Source: Arthrobacter sp.
GTDB taxonomy: Bacteria; Actinomycetota; Actinomycetes; Actinomycetales; Micrococcaceae
Assembly: GCA_030146405.1 (NCBI GenBank)
Contig: JASLBS010000207.1
Coordinates: 1 to 14,017 of the forward strand
DNA: 14,017 bases
Reading direction: 5' to 3'
The notes beneath the pieces were generated by a model that saw only the letters and a list, made by a program, of their open reading frames with translations, searched no databases and had not been told where the DNA came from. Numbering within the stretch: the first letter of the stretch is position 1; each line of letters begins with the position of its first letter. This document shows positions 1 through 6,547 of this stretch, one piece after another. A program made the translations under genes and the position numbers.

Positions 1-209
1 GTGGCGGGCTCCGGACACTCGGCTCGGATCGCGTGGGCGCCGACTACGTCTACGTGCTTCCGTATGCCCGATGGTCCGGGATCTCACACGCCATCATCGA
101 CGAGTTGGCCGCCTGGGCGCGCGTGCGTGGTCTGACGCTCATTGGCCCCGAGGAGCCGATGCTGCGGTTCGGGTTCTCGAGGCGTCGGGTCGGGCCCGGA
201 CGAGAGTGA
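1..209 (+). CDS. 3' end of an unrecognised protein (partial)
   Basis: Frame 3 is open from the first base of the window to a TGA at 207-209 and gives about 68 residues. The frame has protein-like composition, including the stretch VGADYVYVLPYARWSGIS followed by an amphipathic helix-like segment and LTLIGPEEPMLRFGF, and the Arg-rich tail SRRRVGPGRE. The two other plus frames either stop early or read as Arg/Ser-rich noise. The start lies outside the window, so neither length nor domain is known. I do not recognise the family. The gene converges on thiE, with 113 bases between the two stop codons and no clear terminator hairpin in that gap. Confidence 0.55.
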   Translation, partial: GGLRTLGSDRVGADYVYVLPYARWSGISHAIIDELAAWARVRGLTLIGPEEPMLRFGFSRRRVGPGRE

Positions 210-322
210 GCCGCGCGCAGCGCTCGACAGTTTCCTCGATCTGCTCACCTGCCGCTGGAGTCGGTCTCGCGGCTGCGCTCGGTATCTGACGGGACCTGGC
301 CGATGACACGAGGGTCACAGGA

Positions 323-1057
323 TCAGGTGAGGGGTGGAAGCGCTGATCTGAGGAGTGTGGCGGCAGCCGACGGATCATCGGCTTCGGTGATCGCCCGAAC
401 GACGACGACCCTGCGGGCGCCTGCTTCGACGACCCGATCGATGGTGGTGGAGTCTATCCCGCCGATCGCGAACCAGGGGCGCGGGAACGGGTCCTCGGCC
501 GTGTGCGCTGCCGCATGCCGTACGAGTTCGAGCCCGACCGCAGCACGGCCGGGTTTCGTGGGAGTGGCCCAGACCGGTCCCGTGCAGAAGTAGTCCAGCC
601 CCTCGGCGGACCCGGCGGCGAAGACCTGGGCCGGGGTGTGCGTGGAGAGGCCGATGACCGGTTCTGATCCCAGCAGGTGCCGGGCGGCCCGTAGCGGCAG
701 ATCTTTCTGCCCGATGTGGAACACCGGTGCGGCACTCAGCCGGGCGACGTCGGCCCTGTCGTTCGCGCAGTAGAGCTTGCCGTGGCGTTCCGCTGCTGCG
801 CGGAGCACATCGAAGCAGGCGAGTTCCTCGGCTGCTTCGATGGTCTTGTCGCGGATCTGGATGATGTCCACACCTCCGGCGTAGGCGGCATCCACGAAGT
901 CGGCGAAGTCGCCCTTCTCCTTCCGGGAATCCGTGCACAGGTACAACTGTGCTGATTCGAGCTGCTGCCGGTGCACGGCTGCGGGGGCGACAGTCGAGGC
1001 ATTCTTCCCTGCGGAGGGGTCCTGCGGGAAAGAGGCAATATCTGCGACGGAATCCAT
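323..1057 (-). CDS. thiE: Thiamine phosphate synthase ThiE
   Basis: Couples hydroxymethylpyrimidine diphosphate with thiazole phosphate to give thiamine monophosphate in the cytoplasm. The 244-residue product shows the TIM-barrel motifs of the family in order: QIRDK (67-71), ND (99-100), HIGQKD (114-119), GLSTH (136-140), TGPVWATPTKPGR (159-171) binding the phosphates, and the AIGGI loop (197-201). The canonical VGQED-type motif here has Lys in place of the acidic residue. The first roughly 33 residues are an extension beyond the barrel with no clear motif. The start is taken at the ATG at 1057, which lacks a Shine-Dalgarno at normal distance but lies 7 bases after a -10 box (TAGTCT on the minus strand), so the message is probably leaderless. 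It is divergent from the riboswitch-controlled thiOSG operon. An internal GTG start remains possible. Confidence 0.93.
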   Translation of the reverse strand: MDSVADIASFPQDPSAGKNASTVAPAAVHRQQLESAQLYLCTDSRKEKGDFADFVDAAYAGGVDIIQIRDKTIEAAEELACFDVLRAAAERHGKLYCANDRADVARLSAAPVFHIGQKDLPLRAARHLLGSEPVIGLSTHTPAQVFAAGSAEGLDYFCTGPVWATPTKPGRAAVGLELVRHAAAHTAEDPFPRPWFAIGGIDSTTIDRVVEAGARRVVVVRAITEADDPSAAATLLRSALPPLT

Positions 1058-1063
1058 ACGCCA

Positions 1064-1070
1064 TAGACTA
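1064..1070. promoter_or_regulatory. Shared -10 box for divergent thiE and thiO
   Basis: The heptamer TAGACTA holds a plus-strand -10 (TAGACT, 1064-1069) and, on the minus strand, a -10 TAGTCT (1070-1065). Plus-strand initiation about 7 bases on would fall near 1076, where the TPP riboswitch begins. Minus-strand initiation would fall at or next to the thiE ATG at 1057. Neither direction has a strong -35; ATGACC on the minus strand at 1095-1090 is the best candidate, with a long 19-base spacer. Assignment is by inspection only. Confidence 0.5.
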
Positions 1071-1075
1071 TTAGC

Positions 1076-1190
1076 TCCACGGGAGCCCGGGTCATCGGTG
1101 GCACAACCTCACTGATGGCCTGCAGGGCTGAGAGGGCGTTCGACGCCGACCGTACGAACCTGATCCGGTTGACCCCGGCGTAGGAAGGAC
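1076..1190 (+). promoter_or_regulatory. TPP riboswitch (THI element) upstream of thiO
   Basis: Conserved parts of the thiamine pyrophosphate aptamer are visible in order: ACGGGAGCCC (1079-1088), GGGCTGAGAG (1125-1134, pyrimidine-sensing region), CGAACCTGATCCGG (1155-1168) and CCGGCGTAGGAAGG (1175-1188). AGCCC pairs with GGGCT as P2, and an optional P3 arm forms from GGTCATC with GATGGCC. The 3' end of the element contains the thiO Shine-Dalgarno (GGAAGGA, 1183-1189), which argues for control of translation initiation: bound TPP would hide the ribosome site. There is no T-run after a hairpin, so transcription termination looks less likely. Confidence 0.93.
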
Positions 1191-1194
1191 TTCC

Positions 1195-2451
1195 ATGACC
1201 TCGGAGCTACCAGGCGGCGCCCCACGCGTCGTCGTCATCGGTGGAGGGATCGTGGGGCTGGCGATCGCGTGGGAGGCCAGCCGCCGCGGACACAGGGTGA
1301 CGCTCGTCGATCCCGTACCCGCCGGAGGAGCAACCCACGCCGCAGCCGGCATGCTCGCCCCGGTCAGTGAGCTCCACCACCAGGAGGAATCCCTGCTGGA
1401 CCTCACGCTGCCGTCGAGTGATGCCTATGGGAGGTTCACGGCAGATCTCGAGGCCGCCTCCGGTCTGGGGACCGGGTATCACCGCACCCCGACGATGGTC
1501 ACCGCCATCGACGCGGCGGATCGTCGGACACTCGAGGACCTACGCTCCGTGCAGTCAGGGTTGAACCTCGGCATCGAGGAACTGACCACCCGGCAGGCAC
1601 GGAGGATGGAGCCGCTGCTGGGACCACAGTTGACGGGAGCCTTCCTGGTCCCCGGAGACCATCAAGTGGATCCGCGGGCCATGGCCGCCGCCCTCCACTC
1701 GGCACTGACGGAGCAACGGACGGTGCGCATGGTGGAGGTGCCGGCCGCGGCACTCATCACCGGTGACGCCCTCGATCCTTCCGCTGTGACCGGCGTCCTG
1801 CTCGAATCGGGCGAGCACATCGATGCTGACGAGGTCGTCCTGGCCAACGGGCTCGGTGCTGCGGACATCCTCGGGTTACCGGCGGGCCTGGAGCTGCCGC
1901 TCCGTCCGGTGTACGGCGACATCCTGCGTCTACGCGTGCCCGAGCACCTTCGACCGCTGACCACCCTCACCGTGCGCGGTCTGGTCCATGGGTTCCCCGT
2001 CTACGTGGTGCCCCGCCAGGACGGCACCGTGGTCATCGGGGCCACCCAGCGGGAGAACGGATCGGCGGAGGTCTCCGCGGGAGGTGTCTACGAACTGCTC
2101 CGGGACGCCCAGATACTGATTCCCGCAGTCGCGGAGCTGGAACTGCTCGAAGCGGTCTGTCGCGCCCGCCCCGGCACCCCCGACAATGCTCCGCTGCTCG
2201 GCCGGTGCAGACACCCCGACGGGTCGGACGTGCGCGGACTCATCGTCGCCACAGGGTTCTTCCGGCACGGGGTGCTGCTGGCACCGATCACAGCCCTCGT
2301 CTGTGCCGACCTGATCGACGGGGACGCGCCGGACATCGACGTGGAACGGTTCCGTCCCGACCGCTTCGGCCGTGGACTGCACTCCCCCGTGGAGCCCGGT
2401 CATGACGTTCATCTCTCCCAGCAGGGTTCTTCACGAAAGGCAGATGCATGA
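1195..2451 (+). CDS. thiO: Glycine oxidase ThiO
   Basis: FAD-dependent oxidase of the DAO family that turns glycine into the imine used by ThiG for thiazole synthesis. The 418-residue product begins with the Rossmann dinucleotide fold VVVIGGGIVGLAIA (12-25), followed by AAAGMLAP (49-56), the substrate-domain stretch RARPGTPDNAPLLG (323-336) and the C-terminal FAD-contact block ATGFFRHGVLLAPITA (352-367), all typical of ThiO. The start at 1195 follows GGAAGGA inside the riboswitch. The TGA overlaps the thiS ATG by four bases (ATGA), which implies coupled translation. The tail after about residue 392 is hydrophilic and probably disordered. Confidence 0.95.
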   Translation: MTSELPGGAPRVVVIGGGIVGLAIAWEASRRGHRVTLVDPVPAGGATHAAAGMLAPVSELHHQEESLLDLTLPSSDAYGRFTADLEAASGLGTGYHRTPTMVTAIDAADRRTLEDLRSVQSGLNLGIEELTTRQARRMEPLLGPQLTGAFLVPGDHQVDPRAMAAALHSALTEQRTVRMVEVPAAALITGDALDPSAVTGVLLESGEHIDADEVVLANGLGAADILGLPAGLELPLRPVYGDILRLRVPEHLRPLTTLTVRGLVHGFPVYVVPRQDGTVVIGATQRENGSAEVSAGGVYELLRDAQILIPAVAELELLEAVCRARPGTPDNAPLLGRCRHPDGSDVRGLIVATGFFRHGVLLAPITALVCADLIDGDAPDIDVERFRPDRFGRGLHSPVEPGHDVHLSQQGSSRKADA

Positions 2452-2684
2452 GCTTCACGGTGAACGGTGAGACCCGAGCCATGGGTTCGAGCTTCACTCT
2501 CAAGGACCTGATCACCGAGATGACCGGGCGGGAACTCACGGATGCGGGGCAACCGGTCGACGGTCGACGGCTGGGGGTCGCCGTCGCCGTCAACGCGGAG
2601 GTCGTACCGCGTGGCCAGTGGGTCGGGGTGGAGATCAGGAACGGCGACGACGTCGAAGTTCTGACCGCAGTTCAAGGAGGATGA
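2448..2684 (+). CDS. thiS: Sulfur carrier protein ThiS
   Basis: Small ubiquitin-fold protein (78 residues, usual size about 66-75) that carries sulfur as a C-terminal thiocarboxylate to ThiG. It ends in AVQGG, with the terminal Gly-Gly needed for adenylation and thiocarboxylation, preceded by the family pattern VAVNAEVVPRGQW (46-58) and NGDDVEVLTAVQGG (65-78). It starts inside the thiO stop (ATGA overlap), and its own stop overlaps the region just before thiG. The adenylating enzyme (ThiF/MoeB type) is not in the window. It is distinct from the second GG-ending ubiquitin-fold protein at 4957-5244. Confidence 0.95.
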   Translation: MSFTVNGETRAMGSSFTLKDLITEMTGRELTDAGQPVDGRRLGVAVAVNAEVVPRGQWVGVEIRNGDDVEVLTAVQGG

Positions 2685-2686
2685 CC

Positions 2687-3466
2687 ATGACGACCGATCA
2701 TGATGCTCTGTGGATCGACGGGGTGGCGTTCGGCTCCCGATTGATCATGGGTACCGGTGGGGCCCCGTCCCTGTCGGGGCTCGGAGCGGCGCTGACTGCT
2801 TCGGGTACCGAACTGACCACGGTGGCGCTCCGGCGATACACACCCCAGGCGGGGAACTCCCTGTTCGAGCTTCTCAGGAACCAGGGCATCCGGGTTCTCC
2901 CGAACACGGCCGGGTGTTTCACCGCACGCGACGCCGTTCTGACCGCCGAGCTGGCACGTGAGGCGCTGGAGACCGACTGGGTGAAACTCGAGGTCATCGC
3001 CGATGAGCAGACGCTGCTCCCCGATGCGCTGGAACTGGCGGATGCCACCGAGACGCTGGTCAGCAAGGGCTTCAAGGTCTTCGCCTATACCAATGACGAT
3101 CCCGTCCTGGCCCTCAGGCTGGAACAGCTCGGGGCAGCAGCCGTGATGCCCCTCGGAGCACCCATCGGCACGGGGCTGGGGATCCTCAACCCTCACAACA
3201 TCGAGCTCATCGTCTCCAGGGCAGCCGTCCCCGTGGTGCTCGATGCGGGAATCGGTACGGCCTCCGACGCCGCCCTGGCGATGGAGCTCGGCTGTGACGC
3301 GGTCCTGCTGGCCACTGCAGTGACGAGGGCCCAGGACCCGGTGACGATGGCGACGGCCTTCAAGCACGCCGTCATTGCCGGCAGGCTGGCAGCACAAGCG
3401 GGCCGCATACCCAAGCGCACCCACGCACGACCCTCATCCCCCATGGACGGTCGCCCCGACTTCTGA
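2687..3466 (+). CDS. thiG: Thiazole synthase ThiG
   Basis: Makes the thiazole phosphate of thiamine from deoxyxylulose 5-phosphate, dehydroglycine and ThiS thiocarboxylate. The 259-residue product matches the usual length. Motifs seen: LIMGTGGAPS (19-28), PNTAG (72-76), the Schiff-base lysine in DWVKLEVI (Lys100), MPLGAPIGTG (154-163) and LDAGIGTASDAA (185-196), the phosphate-binding end of the barrel. The reading frame is open further upstream, with an ATG at 2681, but AGGAGG (2675-2680) directly abuts that codon and stands six bases before the ATG at 2687, so 2687 is the better start. It is the last gene of the thiO-thiS-thiG operon seen here; a 7-bp hairpin starts inside its stop codon. 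Confidence 0.95.
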   Translation: MTTDHDALWIDGVAFGSRLIMGTGGAPSLSGLGAALTASGTELTTVALRRYTPQAGNSLFELLRNQGIRVLPNTAGCFTARDAVLTAELAREALETDWVKLEVIADEQTLLPDALELADATETLVSKGFKVFAYTNDDPVLALRLEQLGAAAVMPLGAPIGTGLGILNPHNIELIVSRAAVPVVLDAGIGTASDAALAMELGCDAVLLATAVTRAQDPVTMATAFKHAVIAGRLAAQAGRIPKRTHARPSSPMDGRPDF

Positions 3467-3481
3467 TCAGGTGTCCTGATC
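3465..3481 (+). terminator. Short hairpin over the thiG stop codon
   Basis: GATCAGG and CCTGATC form a perfect 7-bp stem around the loop TGT, starting within the thiG TGA. No T-run follows, so it may be a weak terminator or a 3'-end stabilising hairpin. Confidence 0.4.
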
Positions 3482-3565
3482 CCGATGCGCGTCCTCCGGG
3501 AAGGCCCCCGCCTCCCTCATCCCGAAGCGACGAGCAGTCCGACCGTGCAGGGTCCGCAGGACGTG

Positions 3566-3607
3566 GGACCGCGACTCCCATGCGGGAGCGGCGCGTGGCT
3601 GCGGTCC
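3566..3607. terminator. Nested inverted repeat between convergent thiG and NRAMP gene
   Basis: An outer pair GGACCGC (3566-3572) / GCGGTCC (3601-3607) encloses an inner hairpin CTCCC-ATGC-GGGAG (3575-3588). It lies ten bases past the stop of the minus-strand transporter gene and 100 bases past thiG, where a bidirectional terminator would be expected. There is no T-run, so assignment rests on position and pairing. The rest of 3482-3565 holds nothing I can identify. Confidence 0.35.
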
Positions 3608-3616
3608 GCGCAGGCG

Positions 3617-4837
3617 TCATGCCCAGAGACGCGCGAGACCGCTGAGGGACTGGTAGCCGAGGAAGAGCGTCAGGAGCCAGGCGAGGACGCCGATCACCAG
3701 GAGCCACGCCGGATAGACGTAGCCGGCGAAGAGGTCGCGGCGTCGCCACGCCACCCACAGGATGACCGCGAAGCCCACCGGCAGGATCAGGCCGTTCACG
3801 GCACCGGCGGTGATGAGGAGGGTGGTGGGAGCCTGGCCGGCGAACAGGAAGATGAGGGCGGAGATCGCGATGAAAGCGCAGGTGTACAGGTTCCGGCGTC
3901 GCGACGAGGTGGCCGAGGTGGTGACGAAGGAGATCGAGGTGTAGGCCGCCCCGATGATGGAGGTGATACCGGCCGCCCACAGGATGATGCCGAAGAGACG
4001 AAGACCCACCTGTCCTGCTGCGATCTGGAACGCCTCGGCCGCCTGGTTCTCACTCGCGAGTTCCGCGCCGCCGGCCACCACCCCGAGGATGGCGAGGAAG
4101 AGCAGCACCCGGATGATGCCCGTCACGATGATGCCGAGGACCGAGCTGCGGGTGATCTCCCGGACGTTCTCCGGACCGGTGACTCCCGAATCCAGCATGC
4201 GGTGCGCGCCGGCGTAGGTGATGTAGCCGCCGATCGTGCCTCCGATCAGAGTGGTGATGACCAGGAAGTCGATCTGGTCGGGGATCACGGCGTTGCGGAT
4301 GGCCGATCCCACGGGTGGCTGCGAGACCACGGCGACGTAGCCGATGAGGAGGATCATGAGGGCCCCGAGGACCACCACGATCCGGTCCAGCGCCACCCCC
4401 GCCCGCTTGATCAGGAAGATGGCGATGGCGATCGCGGCCGAGAGGACACCGCCCACCCTGGCGTCCATGCCGAGCATGGCGTTGGTGCCCAGGCCCGCAC
4501 CGGCGGTGTTGCCGATGTTGAACACCATGCCGCCGAGGAAGATCAGGGCGGCCAGGAACCAGCCCACGCCGGGCAGCACCAGGTTGCCGAGCTCCTGGGC
4601 GCGCCGACCGGTCACGCCGATGACCCGCCACACGTTCAGCTGCACGGCGATGTCCACGAGGATCGAGACGAGGATGGCGAACGCGAACGCTGCGCCGAGG
4701 GCCACCGTGAACGTGGTGGTCTGGGTGATGAATCCCGGGCCCACCGCGCTGGTGGCCATGAGGAACATGGCCCCGAGCAGTGCGCCCCGTCCGGGACGAA
4801 GCACCTTCGGTGTTCTCTTCACTGCTTTGGCTGACAT
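3617..4837 (-). CDS. NRAMP-related transporter, YcsG type
   Basis: Polytopic membrane protein of 406 residues with about eleven hydrophobic segments. The opening RGALLGAMFLMATSAVGPGF closely follows, as I recall it, Bacillus subtilis YcsG, an NRAMP-related protein encoded with the 5-oxoprolinase (pxp/kip) genes. Where metal-transporting NRAMPs have DPGN in TM1 this protein has GPGF (33-36), and in place of the TM6 MPH motif it has YAGAHRMLDSG (208-218). Substrate is therefore open: it need not be Mn or Fe. GGGGAG four bases before the ATG supports the start. It has its own promoter with an operator-like palindrome (4893-4922). No oxoprolinase genes are adjacent in this window; the upstream gene on the same strand is the CysO/MoaD-like gene. 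Confidence 0.82.
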   Translation of the reverse strand: MSAKAVKRTPKVLRPGRGALLGAMFLMATSAVGPGFITQTTTFTVALGAAFAFAILVSILVDIAVQLNVWRVIGVTGRRAQELGNLVLPGVGWFLAALIFLGGMVFNIGNTAGAGLGTNAMLGMDARVGGVLSAAIAIAIFLIKRAGVALDRIVVVLGALMILLIGYVAVVSQPPVGSAIRNAVIPDQIDFLVITTLIGGTIGGYITYAGAHRMLDSGVTGPENVREITRSSVLGIIVTGIIRVLLFLAILGVVAGGAELASENQAAEAFQIAAGQVGLRLFGIILWAAGITSIIGAAYTSISFVTTSATSSRRRNLYTCAFIAISALIFLFAGQAPTTLLITAGAVNGLILPVGFAVILWVAWRRRDLFAGYVYPAWLLVIGVLAWLLTLFLGYQSLSGLARLWA

Positions 4838-4892
4838 GGGACTCCCCGTGGGTGTGGGATCGGGGCGTGACAGGAATCACGCGTGCTTGGGG

Positions 4893-4922
4893 AGTCTACA
4901 GATTGTTCAACAATCAACACAA
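4893..4922 (-). promoter_or_regulatory. Promoter of the YcsG-like transporter gene
   Basis: On the minus strand a -35 TTGTGT (4922-4917) and a -10 TAGACT (4898-4893) stand 18 bases apart. Initiation near 4886 would give a leader of roughly 49 bases ending in GGGGAG before the ATG. The palindrome at 4901-4915 fills the spacer. Confidence 0.55.
4901..4915. promoter_or_regulatory. Perfect 7-1-7 palindrome, candidate operator
   Basis: GATTGTTCAACAATC is a perfect inverted repeat with a single central base, lying between the -35 and -10 of the transporter promoter. The ATTGTT-N-AACAAT shape is like sites of GntR-family (FCD-type) repressors; no such regulator gene is in the window. A bound protein here would be expected to block RNA polymerase. 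Confidence 0.6.
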
Positions 4923-4956
4923 GGGCGGCCGGATCCGCGGAAAGCGGCACCACAGG

Positions 4957-5244
4957 TCAGCCCCCCGCCACGGACTGGATGATCATGATCGTTGCCCCGG
5001 CTGGAACCGGGGTGGCGAGCCGGGCCAGGCGCCGCACGTCCTCGCCGTCGACGTAGATGTTCACGTACCGCCTCAGCTCGCCGGTCTCCTCCCGGATCCG
5101 CTGGCCGAGCAGCGGACGCCCCTCGCCGAGGTGGTCGAGTATCGCCGCGACGTCATCGCCCGCGTCCAGCTCGAGGCTCACCACGGCTCTCCCCTCGGTG
5201 TACTGCCGGAGGAGCGTGGGGATGAGCACCGAGACGGAGGACAT
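4957..5244 (-). CDS. CysO/MoaD/ThiS-like ubiquitin-fold protein
   Basis: A 95-residue protein ending in SVAGG, the C-terminal diglycine of sulfur-carrier proteins. It has SVLIPTLLRQYT (5-16) and RRYVNIYVDGEDVRRL (58-73), which resemble mycobacterial CysO (sulfur carrier for cysteine synthesis) more closely than MoaD or ThiS. No cysteine synthase (CysM), Mec+ peptidase or E1-like activating enzyme is adjacent. It begins 12 bases after the stop of the BNR propeller gene without a Shine-Dalgarno, so it is probably translated by coupling from that gene. The pair suggests a joint role, but function is inferred only from fold and the GG tail. Confidence 0.85.
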   Translation of the reverse strand: MSSVSVLIPTLLRQYTEGRAVVSLELDAGDDVAAILDHLGEGRPLLGQRIREETGELRRYVNIYVDGEDVRRLARLATPVPAGATIMIIQSVAGG

Positions 5245-5256
5245 GATGCGCGCCGG

Positions 5257-6351
5257 TCAGCCGGGAACCACGACGGCGCGCACCGACAGAACGTCCGGCA
5301 GGTGGCCCGCCACCTCCTGGAACGTACGGCCCTCGTCGGCGCTCGCATATACTGCTCCACCGCGTGTGCCGAAGTACACGCCCGCGACATCGGCGGTGTC
5401 CACGCAGGCGGCATCCCGGAGCACCGCATTGTACTCCAGCGCCGGGAGCCCGGTGGTGCCTGCGGTCCACGATGCGCCGCCGTCGTCGGTCCGATGCACC
5501 GCGAGACGGCCCCCCGGTGGAATGCGCTCGCCGTCGGACTCGAGGGGGATCACCCACGCCGTCCCGCTGCGGTGCGGATGGGCGAGTATCACGAAGCCGA
5601 AGTCGGCCGGAAGTCCGTCCGCGATCGAGTGCCAGGAGTCGCCACGGTCGCGGCTCGCGTAGACACCGCGGTGGTTCTGGGCGTACAGGCGGTCGGGGTC
5701 GACGGCGTCACGCGCCACCTTGTGGACGCACTGCCCGAATTCCGGCGCCGGATCCGGCAGGAAATATGCGCTGATGCCGCTGTTCCGCGGCTGCCACGAG
5801 CCGCCGCCGTCGTCGGAGCGATACACGCCGCCGGTGCTCATGGCCACGTGCACCGTCGCATCCCGAGGGCTCGGAAGCACCGTGTGCGCCGCGGCTCCGC
5901 CGAAGCCCTCACCCCAGTCGGCGCGGTGCGGGTGGTCCCAGAGCCCGCGGTTCAGCTCGAAGGTCTCGCCGTGATCCGTCGAACGCCAGACGGAGATGGG
6001 TTGACACCCTGCCCACACCACCCCTGGGCGGTCCTCGGAGTCGGGCTGGATCTGCCAGATCCGCTCGAGTGCCGCTCCGTCCGCGGCGTCGAAGCGGATG
6101 CTGCCCTCCCGCGGTTCGGTCCAGGAGGCACCGAGATCGTCCGAGTGGACGAGGCAGGGTCCGAAATGCCAGGACATCCGACCTGCGAAGAGGCGGATCC
6201 TTCCTCCACGGGTGTCGATCCCCACGCTCGGGATCTCCTCCATGAGGAAGTGCGGCTCGGAGAGCGTCCAGGTCTCACGATCGGGACTCGACGCGAGCCA
6301 CAGACCCTTCTTGGTGCCGATCGCGAGGAGTGTGGTTCCTGCTGCTGACAT
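5257..6351 (-). CDS. BNR/Asp-box beta-propeller protein, sialidase-like fold
   Basis: A 364-residue protein with six Asp-box repeats (S-x-D-x-G-x-[TS]-[WF]) at residues about 70-77, 124-131, 179-186, 233-240, 288-295 and 337-344, as expected of a six-bladed propeller. There is no signal peptide or membrane segment, so it should be cytoplasmic, unlike secreted sialidases. The Arg triad of true sialidases cannot be assigned by eye. Conserved-looking patches include SWHFGPCLVHSDD (60-72) and AGCQPISVWRSTDHG (114-128). It heads a two-gene unit with the CysO/MoaD-like gene. The start at 6351 has only a weak GGGG before it. Database names such as exo-alpha-sialidase or glycosyl hydrolase would overstate what is known. 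Confidence 0.85.
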   Translation of the reverse strand: MSAAGTTLLAIGTKKGLWLASSPDRETWTLSEPHFLMEEIPSVGIDTRGGRIRLFAGRMSWHFGPCLVHSDDLGASWTEPREGSIRFDAADGAALERIWQIQPDSEDRPGVVWAGCQPISVWRSTDHGETFELNRGLWDHPHRADWGEGFGGAAAHTVLPSPRDATVHVAMSTGGVYRSDDGGGSWQPRNSGISAYFLPDPAPEFGQCVHKVARDAVDPDRLYAQNHRGVYASRDRGDSWHSIADGLPADFGFVILAHPHRSGTAWVIPLESDGERIPPGGRLAVHRTDDGGASWTAGTTGLPALEYNAVLRDAACVDTADVAGVYFGTRGGAVYASADEGRTFQEVAGHLPDVLSVRAVVVPG

Positions 6352-6450
6352 GGCTACCCCATCGTGACTACCCGTGCCGGGACCTGAAAGTGAGGTGAAT
6401 CACATCGAAGAATGCCATGGACTACCCCTCTTGTACAGGCTCGACTACCC
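6352..6450. repeat. Cluster of GACTACCC octamers upstream of the BNR gene
   Basis: GACTACCC occurs at 6366-6373, 6420-6427 and 6443-6450, with a one-base variant GGCTACCC at 6352-6359; start-to-start distances are 14, 54 and 23 bases. All copies face the same way and lie between the BNR start codon and the DUF7793-like gene. They could be binding sites for a regulator of the BNR-CysO unit, or a remnant of duplication. A small palindrome GTGAATCAC lies at 6395-6403. The remainder of 6451-6547 shows only the ribosome site for the next gene. Confidence 0.4.
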
Positions 6451-6547
6451 GATTCCACCGGTTCGACCCGTGGCGGGACGGGCGCCGTGCCAGAGTGGGA
6501 GAGCCGGTCGCTGGGGAGCGCATCACCTGTTCACCCTGGAGGCACCG

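Noticed and set aside
210..322. Possible terminator or small gene between the partial gene and thiE
   Set aside because: Only a five-bp GCCGC/GCGGC pairing and Arg/Ala-rich frames are present; no start with a ribosome site gives a convincing product.
3485..4834. 449-codon open frame on the plus strand, rich in Asp, Glu, His and Gly
   Set aside because: It is antisense to the YcsG-like transporter, whose frame has clear membrane segments and a family resemblance; the charged composition is the usual complement of hydrophobic codons in GC-rich DNA.
4780..6348. 522-codon open frame on the plus strand
   Set aside because: It runs antisense to the BNR propeller and the CysO-like gene, which have repeated Asp boxes and a GG tail; this frame shows no domain.
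5257..6351. Calling the BNR protein a true sialidase
   Set aside because: Asp boxes show only the propeller fold; no secretion signal and no assignable catalytic Arg triad or FRIP motif.
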